A stretch of 64,000 nt of DNA, taken from contig NZ_CP113088.1 in assembly GCF_026625145.1 (NCBI RefSeq), positions 1,116,001 to 1,180,000 on the forward strand, given 5' to 3'. The translations under genes and the position numbers were made by a program. This stretch comes from Lacinutrix neustonica. GTDB lineage: Bacteria; Bacteroidota; Bacteroidia; Flavobacteriales; Flavobacteriaceae. Position 1 is the first letter of the stretch. Each line of letters opens with the position of its first letter. This document shows positions 42,025 through 51,770 of this stretch, piece after piece. Below the pieces are notes generated by a model, which saw only the letters and a program-made list of their open reading frames with translations, ran no database searches and had not been told where the DNA came from.

Positions 42025-42609
42025 ATGAAAAAATTAGTTCTACTGGCCTGTGTTTCCGCTTTATTATTTGCGACGGGCTGTAAAAAAAATACTAAAGATA
42101 ATGTTGAACCTGGTACCGAAATAGAAACGACTGATTCCATGGTGGAAACAGAAAAAACGGCCAAGGTAAAATTAACCATGAACGCTAAAAGTGAGAGTGC
42201 TGTAAAAGGTAATATTGTATTCACGCAAGAAGGTGAGGAAGTTGCTATGGTGGCCATGTTAGAAGGATTAACACCTGGCGAACATGCCATACACCTACAC
42301 GAAAAAGCAGACTGTTCTTCAGATGACGGAAAGTCTTCAGGTGGGCATTGGAACCCAACAAACCAACCACATGGAAAATGGGGAAGTGCTGCAGGTTATC
42401 ACAAAGGAGATATTGGAAACTTCATAGCAGACGACAAAGGCTATGCTGTAGTTAATTTTTCTACAAACGAGTGGTGTATTGGTTGCGGTGATGCAAACAA
42501 AGACATTCTTGGAAAAGCCGTTATTGTGCACCAAGGTGTTGATGATTTCACCTCTCAACCTAGTGGAGATGCAGGAAGTCGTGTAAGTTGTGGTGGAATT
42601 ATTGAATAA
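42025..42609 (+). CDS. Cu/Zn superoxide-dismutase-like lipoprotein
   Basis: 194 residues. Lipoprotein signal ending ALLFATGCKKN, then an acidic linker. The Cu/Zn SOD fold has metal ligands in HAIHLHEKADC (copper HxH), GGHWNPTNQPHGKWGS, YHKGDIGNF and VIVHQGVDD. The Cys pair (C in HEKADC and late GSRVSCGG) is also present. It would remove periplasmic superoxide. It begins an operon with an ECF sigma factor (21 bp gap) and an anti-sigma gene, an arrangement worth noting for oxidative-stress control. Confidence 0.9.
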   Translation: MKKLVLLACVSALLFATGCKKNTKDNVEPGTEIETTDSMVETEKTAKVKLTMNAKSESAVKGNIVFTQEGEEVAMVAMLEGLTPGEHAIHLHEKADCSSDDGKSSGGHWNPTNQPHGKWGSAAGYHKGDIGNFIADDKGYAVVNFSTNEWCIGCGDANKDILGKAVIVHQGVDDFTSQPSGDAGSRVSCGGIIE

Positions 42610-42630
42610 TCGATTACTAAAAAATAATAG

Positions 42631-43161
42631 ATGCAGTTAGATACATTAGTGGTCAAATTTCAGAATAAAGATGAAAAAGCATTTGAAGAACTTTATAATA
42701 TGTATCGCGAAAGCATGCATGGCGTGATTTATAATATCGTAAGAGATCATGATATAGCCGAAGAATTAATGCAAGATGTTTTTATTAAAGCCTGGAATAA
42801 AGCTGATACTTACAGTGCACAAAAAGGTCGCTTCTTTACCTGGATTCTTAATATTGCTAGAAACACAGCGATAGATAAGACCCGTTCTAAAAGCTTTAAA
42901 AACAGTTCTAAAAACCTTAATGCAGAATATTTCGTAGATATACTGCCTACGCATGAAAGCCTCGACGATTCTACCAATGCCATTGGTATTGCGAAGTTTG
43001 TGACAAAGCTAGCCGAAAATTGTAAAAAAGTTATTGAACTTCTTTACTTTAAAGGGTACACACAAAAAGAAGCGTCTGAAGAATTAGACATGCCTATAGG
43101 TACAATAAAAACTAGAAATAGGAATTGTATTAGCGAATTAAGACAAATGGTTTTAGAATAA
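42631..43161 (+). CDS. ECF RNA polymerase sigma factor
   Basis: 176 residues, unbroken. Region 2 is NMYRESMHGVIYNIVRDHDIAEELMQDVFIKAWNK split over its helices, with FFTWILNIARNTAIDKTRS for -10 binding. Region 4 is LLYFKGYTQKEASEELDMPIGTIKTRN. The stop and the anti-sigma start overlap (TAATG), which fits translational coupling. Confidence 0.93.
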   Translation: MQLDTLVVKFQNKDEKAFEELYNMYRESMHGVIYNIVRDHDIAEELMQDVFIKAWNKADTYSAQKGRFFTWILNIARNTAIDKTRSKSFKNSSKNLNAEYFVDILPTHESLDDSTNAIGIAKFVTKLAENCKKVIELLYFKGYTQKEASEELDMPIGTIKTRNRNCISELRQMVLE

Positions 43162-43967
43162 TGGAGACACAAGAATATATTAATAGCGGAATTTTAGAGC
43201 TCTACGTCGCTGGAGCGCTTTCAGACGAAGAAAATCCGGAAGTATACCAAATGATGTTAAAACATAATGAAGTCCTTCAGGAAGTTTTAAATATTGAATC
43301 GGCAATTGTTAAATTAACCGCACAGACTTCACCTAGAAACTCTCAATTTATTTTTAACAGTATAAGAGAAGCCTTAGGTTTTGATAATAAATCAAACGAA
43401 ACGAAAGTGGTTTCTATGGATACTAAAAAATCAAACTGGTTTGCGTATACTGGTTGGGCTGCTTCCATTGTTTTGGCAGGTGGATTATTGTGGATGGTTA
43501 ATCAAAATCAAACATTAAATTCACAAATTGAAACGGTCGAGACGGATAAAGAGTTCTTAGAAATACAGATTGAAAATATAAATTCTGATTTAGCAGATAC
43601 CAAGCAAATTCTAAATGTTTTTAGAGATAAAAACATTATTACGGTACCTCTAGCAGGCCAAGCCGTTTATCCGGAAGGGTACGCAAAGGTTTATTGGGAT
43701 AAAAGCGATAACACGGTCTTTTTAGACCTACAAGGCTTGCCGAGCCACCAGAAGGCAAAGTCTACCAGGTCTCGGTCATTAACTTTAAATCCATTAACAC
43801 CTACAAGTTTAGGTACCATTGATAATTTTGTAACAGATACTAATAAAATATTTCGTTTAGAAAATGCTAACGCATCTCAAGCTTTTGGTATTACTTTAGA
43901 ACCTGCAGGAGGAAGTGCATCGCCTACTATGGAGCAATTATACACTTTAGGTGTTATTGACGCATAG
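43161..43967 (+). CDS. RskA-type membrane anti-sigma factor (hidden double frame break 43740-43775)
   Basis: 268 residues. The N-terminal cytoplasmic domain ILELYVAGALSDEENPEVYQM is typical of anti-sigma proteins. A transmembrane helix follows (about residues 93-110, ASIVLAGGLLWMV) and an RskA C-terminal domain. The ORF looks intact, but two opposite lesions lie 30 bases apart. CCGA at 43740-43743 is one short and TCTCGG at 43770-43775 is one long. Between them the frame is wrong. Repair changes the segment into LPEPPEGKVYQVWSL, the conserved RskA motif. Confidence 0.9.
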   Translation: METQEYINSGILELYVAGALSDEENPEVYQMMLKHNEVLQEVLNIESAIVKLTAQTSPRNSQFIFNSIREALGFDNKSNETKVVSMDTKKSNWFAYTGWAASIVLAGGLLWMVNQNQTLNSQIETVETDKEFLEIQIENINSDLADTKQILNVFRDKNIITVPLAGQAVYPEGYAKVYWDKSDNTVFLDLQGLPSHQKAKSTRSRSLTLNPLTPTSLGTIDNFVTDTNKIFRLENANASQAFGITLEPAGGSASPTMEQLYTLGVIDA

Positions 43968-43997
43968 AACAGTAAGAAACAAATTTAAAAACGATGT

Positions 43998-44028
43998 AAA
44001 AACTCAGACTATGGTCTGAGTTTTTTTA
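43998..44028 (+). terminator. Rho-independent terminator of the SOD-sigma-anti-sigma operon
   Basis: AAAACTCAGAC / GTCTGAGTTTT stem with a 4-base loop, followed by a run of Ts. It starts 31 bases after the anti-sigma stop. Confidence 0.9.
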
Positions 44029-44198
44029 TGACCTCGTTAAAACGAAACAAATAACCATCTGATAAAAAGCTTAAAACACTTAAAAACAACTATTTCTAAT
44101 ACCTACATCCAGTTAAAAGTCACCCATTCAATATGGATTCTAGTCCACATTTATACGCTCAACTGTCTATAATTAAAACCTATAGCCTTTTAGAAAAG

Positions 44199-44231
44199 CA
44201 AAAGCTCAGACTTATGGCCTGAGCTTTTTAA
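44199..44231 (+). terminator. Second, similar terminator-like hairpin
   Basis: AAAAGCTCAG / CTGAGCTTTT stem with TTTTTAA following. It shares the CTCAGAC core and TATGG(C/T)CTGAG loop side with the terminator 200 bases upstream, yet no gene lies between them. On the minus strand it could also end the TonB-receptor transcript, although that stop is 275 bases away. Confidence 0.6.
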
Positions 44232-44505
44232 TAGTATACTATACCCCTTAAATTTATAGACGCCACTTATAATATTAATCATCCATTAAGATGGACTTTA
44301 CATATTTGAACTCCTATAAAACAAGGAAAGCTCCTGCCTATTTAGTTAAATAAATACACAGGACACTTTCTCATCAACCAACAAAAAACAAACAAAAATC
44401 CATCTTATTCATAGCGTTAGAATTATAGTATTGTAGGTTATGAATCCTTGTGTTTTATGTCTTTCCATATACCTACGTAAATAGTATAACATCGGTTTCA
44501 TATTT

Positions 44506-46755
44506 CTAAAAATTATATGTTATCGTTGCTTTGGCATTAAACGGTGTTCCGGGTGTAAAATGAATCTCTTCTACCGATTCCACTTCATTTGCTAATCTGG
44601 ACTCCGTTAAAAACTGTGTTTCATTCCATTCGGTATCAAAAATATTCTCAATGGAAAACCCAAGAGTCATATTCTTGTTTATTTCATAATTCAAATTAAA
44701 ATCAGTAATAAAATAACCTTGAGCAGTGACAGAGTAGTTTTCGTTTGCAGCACGATCACCTAAATAACGATATCTTATTCCGCCTGAAAACCCTTTATAA
44801 TCATTTAGCGCTAAGCCACCAACAAACGTAAAGATGGGTGCTAACGGAATATAATCTTCCCCCTCAACTTCCTCAGTACTTCTTGCTTTTGTAAGTGTCG
44901 CATCTGTATCAAAATAGAGGTAATCACTAAATTGATAGCGTAAGCCAAGATCTAAACCAATACGTCTTGTTTTTCCGCTAGGCTCAACAATTCCTGCATC
45001 TCCCACATAAACAAATTCCTGATCTAAATGCAAAAACCAAGCCGTTGCATTAAATACCAAATCTGATATTGGCTTATAAACGGCACCCAAATCAACACCA
45101 TAAGCCTTAGGTAATACATCTTCACCATTCCTGTTTACAACCACTCGTGTATCGTTAGAATGAAAACCAATTCCTGATTTTAAAAACCATTGCAACTGGT
45201 CATTCTGTTTAAATAAAACATCTAGTTTTGGAAGTAGTGCGGTCTTGGTTTGTGATTGTGTTTCGTAGGTTTCTGCTAACGTATTTGTATACAAGAATTT
45301 AAAATATTCAAAACGCAACCCTGGTGTTATTTTAAATTTTCCAAAATCGAATGCCGCTTTGTAAAATCCAAAGAAATTAGTTTGGTTTATATCGCCAAGT
45401 TGAATAAACTCTAAAGTGGTATTCCTGTTTAGGGTATGTGATAACTCGACATCATCTACGCTATCATAGCGCAAACCAATCCCTGCAGTTGTCGCTAATT
45501 TTGAAAAACTTAGTGCTTTTTTGGTATTAATCTGTGTATTAAAACCAAAAATGTTGCGCTCCTCTTTTTGCTTAATTTGATCGCCATTAATCGCATCTTC
45601 TAAAAAGAATGTGAAATTTGAATACAGTTCGAAATCATAATGTGAATAAAACACATTTGACTTTATTGAAGTCGTTTCATTAAGATTTGAAAAATATTCT
45701 ACATTTAGGTTAGATCTACTTGTATTTCCACCTTCTGTATCGTCAACGGCACCAAACCTATCAATCGTCCCGTTTTTTACTAATCGTTCCGGTATTTGAC
45801 CGGAAGCATCCCAACGACTATTAAAATGAGATAAGGTTACGGCTACCCTATCGTTTTCATTGATAAAAGCTGAATATTTTCCAAAAAGGTTTAAGCGATT
45901 AAAATTTTGTGGTGATTTGAAAGGGCCATCGGTTTCTATATACTCAATACCAATATAGGCATTATCACTTTTAGCATTATCTATTAAATTGAATAATCCC
46001 AAAGTGCGTAGACTATTAAACTGACCATATGATAATTTTATGGTATTCTCATTGAGTCTGTTCTTCGTTTTGAAATCCACATAGCCAGCTGTTGTGAAAT
46101 CTCCGGCTTCAGCATAATAGGGCCCTTTTCCAAAATTTATATTTTTAATGGTCTCAGGAATTAAAAAGTGTAAATCACTATAACCTTGCCCATGTGCATG
46201 CGACACATTGTTTACAGGTATGCCATCTACATTTATTGAAATATCGGTACCATGATCGATATCAAAACCTCGAAGAAATAGTTGTTCTGCTTTACCTCCT
46301 CCAGCATGCTGACCTATAATTAATCCAGGAACTTTTCGTAAAATTTCCTGAGAAGAATTAATTGGATTTGTTTCAAGATCCACTTTTACCAGCGCATTTA
46401 ACACACTTTTCTCTTGCTTTAAAACCAGCTCATCAAGTTTAAAAATATGTCGTTCTAGAGCGACGTATAATGTCGTAGTGATGTCTTGTTGAGAAAGTAC
46501 TATTTTAGTTTTTTTAAATCCTAATAATCCTATGGATAAAGTATCTCCTATCTTATTGTTTTCTAGCAAAAAATACCCATTATCACTGGTGTGAGCATGA
46601 TTTTTACTATTTAAGTTATAAACGTATGCACCATTTAAAGGTTGTGAATACGTATCGTAAACAAATCCTTTTAACTGTTGTGCCGTACTGATTTTCGAAC
46701 TTAGGAAAACGATAAAGATAAAAGTTACATAGCGTAAACTTTTATATGTTTTCAT
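44506..46755 (-). CDS. TonB-dependent receptor with CarboxypepD_reg-like N-terminus
   Basis: 749 residues, unbroken. Signal peptide, then a carboxypeptidase-regulatory-like domain (GFVYDTYSQPLNGAYVYNL), a plug (PINSSQEILRKVPGLIIGQHAGGGKAEQLFLRGFDIDHG), and a barrel ending in an NAKATITYNF-like terminal strand. The plug segment GFDIDHGTDISINVDGIPVNNVSHAHGQGYSD is strikingly His-rich, a feature I associate with metal or stress-related receptors. The substrate is not determined. It is the last gene of the minus-strand DUF4331/TPR cluster. Confidence 0.88.
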   Translation of the reverse strand: MKTYKSLRYVTFIFIVFLSSKISTAQQLKGFVYDTYSQPLNGAYVYNLNSKNHAHTSDNGYFLLENNKIGDTLSIGLLGFKKTKIVLSQQDITTTLYVALERHIFKLDELVLKQEKSVLNALVKVDLETNPINSSQEILRKVPGLIIGQHAGGGKAEQLFLRGFDIDHGTDISINVDGIPVNNVSHAHGQGYSDLHFLIPETIKNINFGKGPYYAEAGDFTTAGYVDFKTKNRLNENTIKLSYGQFNSLRTLGLFNLIDNAKSDNAYIGIEYIETDGPFKSPQNFNRLNLFGKYSAFINENDRVAVTLSHFNSRWDASGQIPERLVKNGTIDRFGAVDDTEGGNTSRSNLNVEYFSNLNETTSIKSNVFYSHYDFELYSNFTFFLEDAINGDQIKQKEERNIFGFNTQINTKKALSFSKLATTAGIGLRYDSVDDVELSHTLNRNTTLEFIQLGDINQTNFFGFYKAAFDFGKFKITPGLRFEYFKFLYTNTLAETYETQSQTKTALLPKLDVLFKQNDQLQWFLKSGIGFHSNDTRVVVNRNGEDVLPKAYGVDLGAVYKPISDLVFNATAWFLHLDQEFVYVGDAGIVEPSGKTRRIGLDLGLRYQFSDYLYFDTDATLTKARSTEEVEGEDYIPLAPIFTFVGGLALNDYKGFSGGIRYRYLGDRAANENYSVTAQGYFITDFNLNYEINKNMTLGFSIENIFDTEWNETQFLTESRLANEVESVEEIHFTPGTPFNAKATITYNF

Positions 46756-46779
46756 TGGTAGATTGGGTTATAATATTGT

Positions 46780-48054
46780 TTAAAGTTGTTTTATTTTTAA
46801 AGCCATAATAGGTCCTAATTCATAAGATGCTCCCAAAAGTTCTTCCTTAAGTGGTTTTACTTTCTCTCGGAATATTATTGGCTTTATAAACTTCGGCTAA
46901 ATGATAAAGCGCTACTGGTTCGTAAGTTTTATCAACGACATGGTTCTCCATGATTTCTAAGGCTTCCATAGTATTCCCTTTATGCAGTTGTGACCAAGCT
47001 AACAAATCGTAAGACTGTGCGGTAGCTCTGTTTTCAATTTCATGCTTTGCAATAGCAATGGCTGAATCGGATTTTTTTCAGCAAATACCTCAACATTATA
47101 GGCATTATACATGTCACCATACTGTTTATTTTTAACGGCCTCTGCGTAAAGCTCCAAATAAGATTCTTTCATCTCATCATCTTTCAAATACTCCGCTATT
47201 TCTGCTTTTAACAAATAATAATCTGGAGCATTATAAGAGGTCGTAATATTGTTTAAAATACGAAGTGCTTCCTCCGGATTGTTCTCATATGAATAGACAA
47301 TCCAAGCAATACCCCTTTTAGCGTAGGCATCATTAGGGTTTAATGCTAATGCTTTTAAAAAATAATCGTATGATTTTTGGATTTGGCCATCATGACCATA
47401 AAAATCTGCAATGTTTGTGTAAGCCCATTGCATAGTGCTTTTAATTTTCGAAGCTTCCGCTTTTGCCATCGCTTGTTCCATATATTTAATGGCAGCTGTA
47501 AGATTGCCTTTGTGGTCGTTCCATTTTGCTGTTCTAATTAAAAAATCAAAACTCTTTAAATCTACTATTCGTTCTAAATAGTATTTTGCCTTCTCATTAT
47601 TACCCAATTCCATGTGTACATCAAATAACATCTTTTGTGTACTTTCTAAATCTTCAGAAAGTATTTCTGCTTTCTCTAATAAAATTAGTGCTTCTTTAAA
47701 ACGGTGCTGAGAAATATAGTTTCTAGCTAAGGCCCGTAAATAAGACGATTTGTTATAGTCTGTTTTTTCGTTGAGTTGTTTTAAACTATTTTCGGCTTGA
47801 ATTAAATAGTTAATCTCACCTGTAGTACTGAATAATTGTGTTTGTGTCCCTGCTAATTTCGCTAAGTAAGGAAATTGATTAGGTGTTTTTTCTAACTTAT
47901 TTGTCCAAAAACTATGATCTGTTTTTGCATGAGTTAGTGCTGTGTTTTCAGCGATTAAGAAAACCTCGTAATCTTCAGCTTTAGTTAATTTTTCGATTTT
48001 AGTGGTGCAGCCAAAAAGAAGTAACACCAAAAGTGAGTATATCGTTGTTTTCAT
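46780..48054 (-). CDS. TPR-repeat lipoprotein (two compensating frame breaks)
   Basis: 424 residues from MKTTIYSLLVLLLFGC at 48054; the longer upstream frame is rejected because it crosses a terminator. Lipoprotein Cys at about residue 15. The body is tetratricopeptide helices (YLRALARNYISQHRFKEALILLEKA; SYDYFLKALALNPNDAYAKRGIAW). Breaks: TCGG at 47067-47070 (short) and TCTCGG at 46865-46870 (long) on the plus strand. They cancel to give 425 codons. Repair extends the C-terminus through AEKNPDSAIAIAKHEIENR to KIKQL at 46780. Confidence 0.85.
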
Positions 48055-48080
48055 TGTTTTGTTTTGTTTGTTGTTGGAAA

Positions 48081-48121
48081 TAAAAAAGCTAGAGCATCTC
48101 GAAAAAAACACTCTAGCTTTA
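48081..48121 (-). terminator. Rho-independent terminator
   Basis: AAAGCTAGAG / CTCTAGCTTT stem with a 16-base loop; on the minus strand a T-run follows. It lies just after the DUF4331 gene stop and before the TPR gene start, so part of the transcription ends here and the cluster is probably attenuated. Confidence 0.85.
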
Positions 48122-48132
48122 CATTTAATCTT

Positions 48133-48693
48133 CTAGAAAGGAGAAGCTAAATATGGAAATGAGGTTAAGAATGTTTTATCGTTACCATCTACATGATCAT
48201 CACTTAATGCTGGATTCTCAGTAAAATCTTCACCTCCAAAAATGAGTAATAACTCTACAGTAATCACATCGTCTGCAAGTGCACGACCTGTTAACACGTT
48301 GGTACCATCATAAAATGTAGTGGTTCCATCTAAAGATATGTTTAACACATCGGTAGCCAACAAACCTGTAAAAGCGGCAGCATCTTGTCCTAAAGCATTT
48401 TGATCTCCAGGATTAGCAAATGCTGGGCTTAAAGCGGTAAGATTTGTTTCAAACATACCTTGAAATGCAGCATCTTGAGCTGATGGAATGGTGGTGTTAA
48501 ATGTATTTTTACTCGCTGCCGAAACAAAGACTGTATTAACAGCAGGCCTTCCCATTTGATCGTCTTGTGTATAAGTTCCGGAGAAATTAATTCCAGTAGG
48601 TTCTATTGGTGTTGAGTTATCATCATCATTAGAGCAATTAAATGCTACCGCAGAGATCAATAAGGCATATACTATTGTTTTTATATTTTTCAT
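48133..48693 (-). CDS. DUF4331-type lipoprotein (C-terminal half-like)
   Basis: 186 residues. Lipoprotein signal AVAFNCSNDDDN. It contains GRPAVNTVFVSAASKNTFN and ends with DDHVDGNDKTFLTSFPYLASPF split over its last 22 residues, which matches the C-terminal end of DUF4331 proteins (GDxVxxND...FPYLAxP). The N-terminal half of that family (DHIDAPA) is in the adjacent gene. The pair therefore looks like a domain split between two exported proteins, or one partner each of a complex. Function unknown. Confidence 0.75.
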   Translation of the reverse strand: MKNIKTIVYALLISAVAFNCSNDDDNSTPIEPTGINFSGTYTQDDQMGRPAVNTVFVSAASKNTFNTTIPSAQDAAFQGMFETNLTALSPAFANPGDQNALGQDAAAFTGLLATDVLNISLDGTTTFYDGTNVLTGRALADDVITVELLLIFGGEDFTENPALSDDHVDGNDKTFLTSFPYLASPF

Positions 48694-48719
48694 GATTCTA
48701 TATTTTTATAAGTTGATTA

Positions 48720-49373
48720 TTATTTAGACTTCGTTTCTACCCAAGCATTAATGTTTCCTGTTCCTCCAATTAACGTTTTTGGCACTTCAATTACAATAGA
48801 CATTACGTTTGTCCCGGCAAAAGTATCTGATCCAGGATTATTGAAACCTCCTGGTGCATTACCCGCGATAATTTCACTGTATTGTGCAAAGTCAAAGAAA
48901 AACGGATCATCTCTTGGACCCGCAAATACCATTACACCATTGCTTCCTGTCGCGGTTACTGCTGGAGAGCCGTAGGCCGTAATATCTACTGAAGTTTGAA
49001 CTGCACTGGTTTGAATAACACTATTCAATCCTGTAGTTGACGGGGATACGGGTCCGAAAACATACATCTTCCCATTTCTAGGAATCGCTTGTAATACTAG
49101 ATCCTCGACATAATCTCCATCGGTATCAATATTAATTTCTACTAAAACATTTTCATCAAATGCTGCACCGGCCGTTGCTGTAGGACTTAATAATCCTTGA
49201 ACATTTGCTACAAAAGCAATATTGTTTGTGTTTTCACCTTGAAAGGCATAGAAATCTGTGATATCACTTGTTCCACCTGCTACTGCAGGAGCATCAATGT
49301 GATCTGCTGCTACCATAAAGAAACCGGCAACCGCAATTGCTGAAGCTCCTAATAAAATTTTGATTTTTTTCAT
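48720..49373 (-). CDS. DUF4331-family exported protein (N-terminal half-like)
   Basis: 217 residues. The signal peptide ends AVAGFFMVAADH and the mature protein begins with the family signature DHIDAPAVAGGTSDITDFYAFQ. Further hallmarks are FVANVQGLLSPTATAG, EINIDTDGDYVEDLVLQ and RDDPFFFDFAQYSEIIAG. It ends NAWVETKS, so the C-terminal FPYLA segment is absent here and is found in the next gene. It is the first gene of the minus-strand cluster facing the LETM1-like gene. Confidence 0.85.
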   Translation of the reverse strand: MKKIKILLGASAIAVAGFFMVAADHIDAPAVAGGTSDITDFYAFQGENTNNIAFVANVQGLLSPTATAGAAFDENVLVEINIDTDGDYVEDLVLQAIPRNGKMYVFGPVSPSTTGLNSVIQTSAVQTSVDITAYGSPAVTATGSNGVMVFAGPRDDPFFFDFAQYSEIIAGNAPGGFNNPGSDTFAGTNVMSIVIEVPKTLIGGTGNINAWVETKSK

Positions 49374-49526
49374 AATAAATTGAGATTTGTTGTTAATTAT
49401 TTTTTGGTTCTCGCCTATATTTACGCAAATAAGTAAATAGCGGTTTTGTTAAAATTTTGTTAACACTAAAAACCATTTGAAATTTATTACTAAATCAATT
49501 GGTTTGATAACTCAAATAAAATAATT

Positions 49527-50719
49527 GTGAACCCATCTGCGAATGGCTGGATAAAAAAAATGTTCTCCTTTATTAAAAACACTGCTCCTGTTTTTAATGA
49601 TTATAATGATTTATACTTTAAACTCAGGGCCAATGGTTTTATTTATGGTGTACTAAAATCTATACCACATTATATCATTCATGAGCACCAGTATTCTCAA
49701 GATGAAATTATAAAGGTGAACCTGTTGGATGCCCTTTACCATATTCATTGGTTCCATACAAAATCGGTAGACTTTGACCATTTTGTAAATACATTGCTTG
49801 CCTTTTATAAAGAGATGGAGGTCGCAGATCTATCGATTTGGGATAAGTTATTGATGGGGAAAAATAATTTTTCCATTTTAGAACGTGTTATTCACTCCGA
49901 GTCTTTGTAGACAAAAATATCCTTACTAAAAATTTTAATAAAGCAACTACAAGCACTTTGCTTTTTGTAGATGTTCTTGCTTTTAAAAGGTATTTAAACA
50001 CACCCAATCATGTGAACACCTATGCTGCAAGTATAGAAACAATGGTGGTAAATATTAATTACGATGCTTTAAGTTTTAAGAATAAAAAGCTAATTTCAGA
50101 TAAAGGCATTTTAAAGAAAATTAAAGAGTCTGTAGCCTTTATAAAGACTAACAGGAAAGATTTTAACCTATTTTATCGTAGAGCGATAGAAACAGATTTT
50201 AGCTTTGAAGAAAAAAAGTATTTTCTTGATGTGGCTTGTTTAACTGTTTGGGAAGACCTCTTTACCTCAGATTATGAATACAATTTCATTAGATCTATAG
50301 GGACAGATATGAACCTCTCTGAAGATAATATTAGCGACTCTTTAAAGCATATGGCTCATTTTTATGCAGAAAACAAAAAGCTTTTTCATCTCCTCAAGCC
50401 CTCAGACCCTTTGAGCAATTTCTACTTTAACTCTTCCCAATTAGCCTCAAAACTCATTAAAAGAAATAGTAAACGTATTATTAAAGAATTAACCCAAAGT
50501 AAAGAGTTAATGATTCTATTAACCCAAGCGACAACGCGAGAATTAACAAAAAAAGAACAAACTAAGGTACAACTACATTTATTAGATATTTTTAAAACCA
50601 TTCCCAGTTTAGCTATTTTTATTTTACCCGGAGGTGCTATTTTATTACCTATTGTTATAAAATTAATTCCTAATTTGTTGCCTTCTGCTTTTGATGACAA
50701 CAAAATTGATAAAGAGTAA
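49527..50719 (+). CDS. LETM1-related protein (frame break at 49897)
   Basis: 397 residues from GTG (MNPSANGWIKKMF is the family start). All-helical body. The C-terminal FKTIPSLAIFILPGGAILLPIVIKLIPNLL spans the LETM1-like hydrophobic segment. CCGA at 49897-49900 stands for CCAGA; repair links ERVIHSRVFVDKNILTKNF. Bacteroidota members carry the name LETM1-related biofilm-associated protein. Mitochondrial LETM1 affects cation exchange, but no transport evidence exists in this sequence. Confidence 0.85.
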
Positions 50720-50898
50720 CGCTTGGAAAATATAAATAGCACTCAGGTCTATTAAAACTAGTGTTTTTTTTAGTCTAAGCAGAATAGGAACCGGCAGTCA
50801 ATATAAGATCACAGTAAGCACATAAATGACACTCAACATACGACAATCATCATCAGTTTCATGTCCTGTTTTTGAAATTATTAATAAACCACATATTT

Positions 50899-51655
50899 TT
50901 ATTCCAACCAGCTTTTAAAATCTTTTACTCGTTCCCGAGCCACAATAATCTCCTGTTCTCTATAATTGTTTAGTTTAATCTGAAGTCCGGAATTGGTATA
51001 ACTCACCATATCTTTAATAGCATGAATATTCACAAAGAATTTCCTGTTAATACGAAAAAACTGTGATGGCAAGAGTTCTTTCTCTAAGGTATCGAGCGAG
51101 AGGTCTATTAAATAATTCCGCCCTTCCTTAGTATGAAGATATGTGCCTTTGTTTTCACTAAAAACACATTCTATATCATCAATATTAATCAATTTTAAAT
51201 GCTGACCCACTTTAACAGAAAATCGTTTTTTGTACTCCTGTTCTATAGGGTTAACCAGTAGTTTTTTAATGTCATTAAAATCTAAAGTCACCCGTTGTTT
51301 CTCTCGGTAATCGTACTTTAAATTTTAAAACGGCCTGTTCCAATTCTTCGTCATCTATTGGTTTTAATAAATAATCAATACTATTTAACTTAAAGGCTTG
51401 AAGCGCATATTCATCATAAGCTGTGGTGAAAATAATAGCAGATTTTATGTCTATGGCATCAAAGATTTCAAAAGACAGGCCATCACTTAATTGAATGTCT
51501 AAAAATATGAGATCCGGGTGTTGGTTTTGATTGAACCAAGTGATTGCTTCTTCTACAGAATGCAATAGCGTGTCTGCTGTAACACCTATAGTTTGTAACA
51601 TACGCTGTAAACGTCGTGCTGATGGTTTCTCGTCTTCAATTATAATTACTTGCAT
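50899..51655 (-). CDS. LytTR-family response regulator (frame break at 51302)
   Basis: 251 residues after repair. Receiver domain with IIIEDEKPSARRLQRML, phospho-acceptor Asp in LIFLDIQLSDGLSFEIF, and conserved Thr/Lys in IIFTTAYDEYALQAFKLN and DYLLKPID. The C-terminal LytTR DNA-binding domain has VFSENKGTYLHTKEGRNYLID and FFRINRKFFVNIHAIKDM. TCTCGG at 51302-51307 stands for TCTGG and falls in the interdomain linker (KVRLPEKQRVTLDF). It belongs with the LytS-type kinase gene at 52127-53477. Confidence 0.93.
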
Positions 51656-51770
51656 AGTGAATTATTCGGTTATTGCTTTGTTGGATTGCTAGACTGTTGG
51701 ATTAGTGCGTGACAAATTGATGCTACCGTTTTCTAATCATTTTTCAACTTTTAGCTATTGCCTAAACATA

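Larger units (their letters stand above)
43968..44505. other. Convergent intergenic region
   Basis: About 540 bases between the anti-sigma gene and the convergent TonB receptor. It holds the two related terminator hairpins. No ORF or RNA family is recognised in the remainder. Confidence 0.5.
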
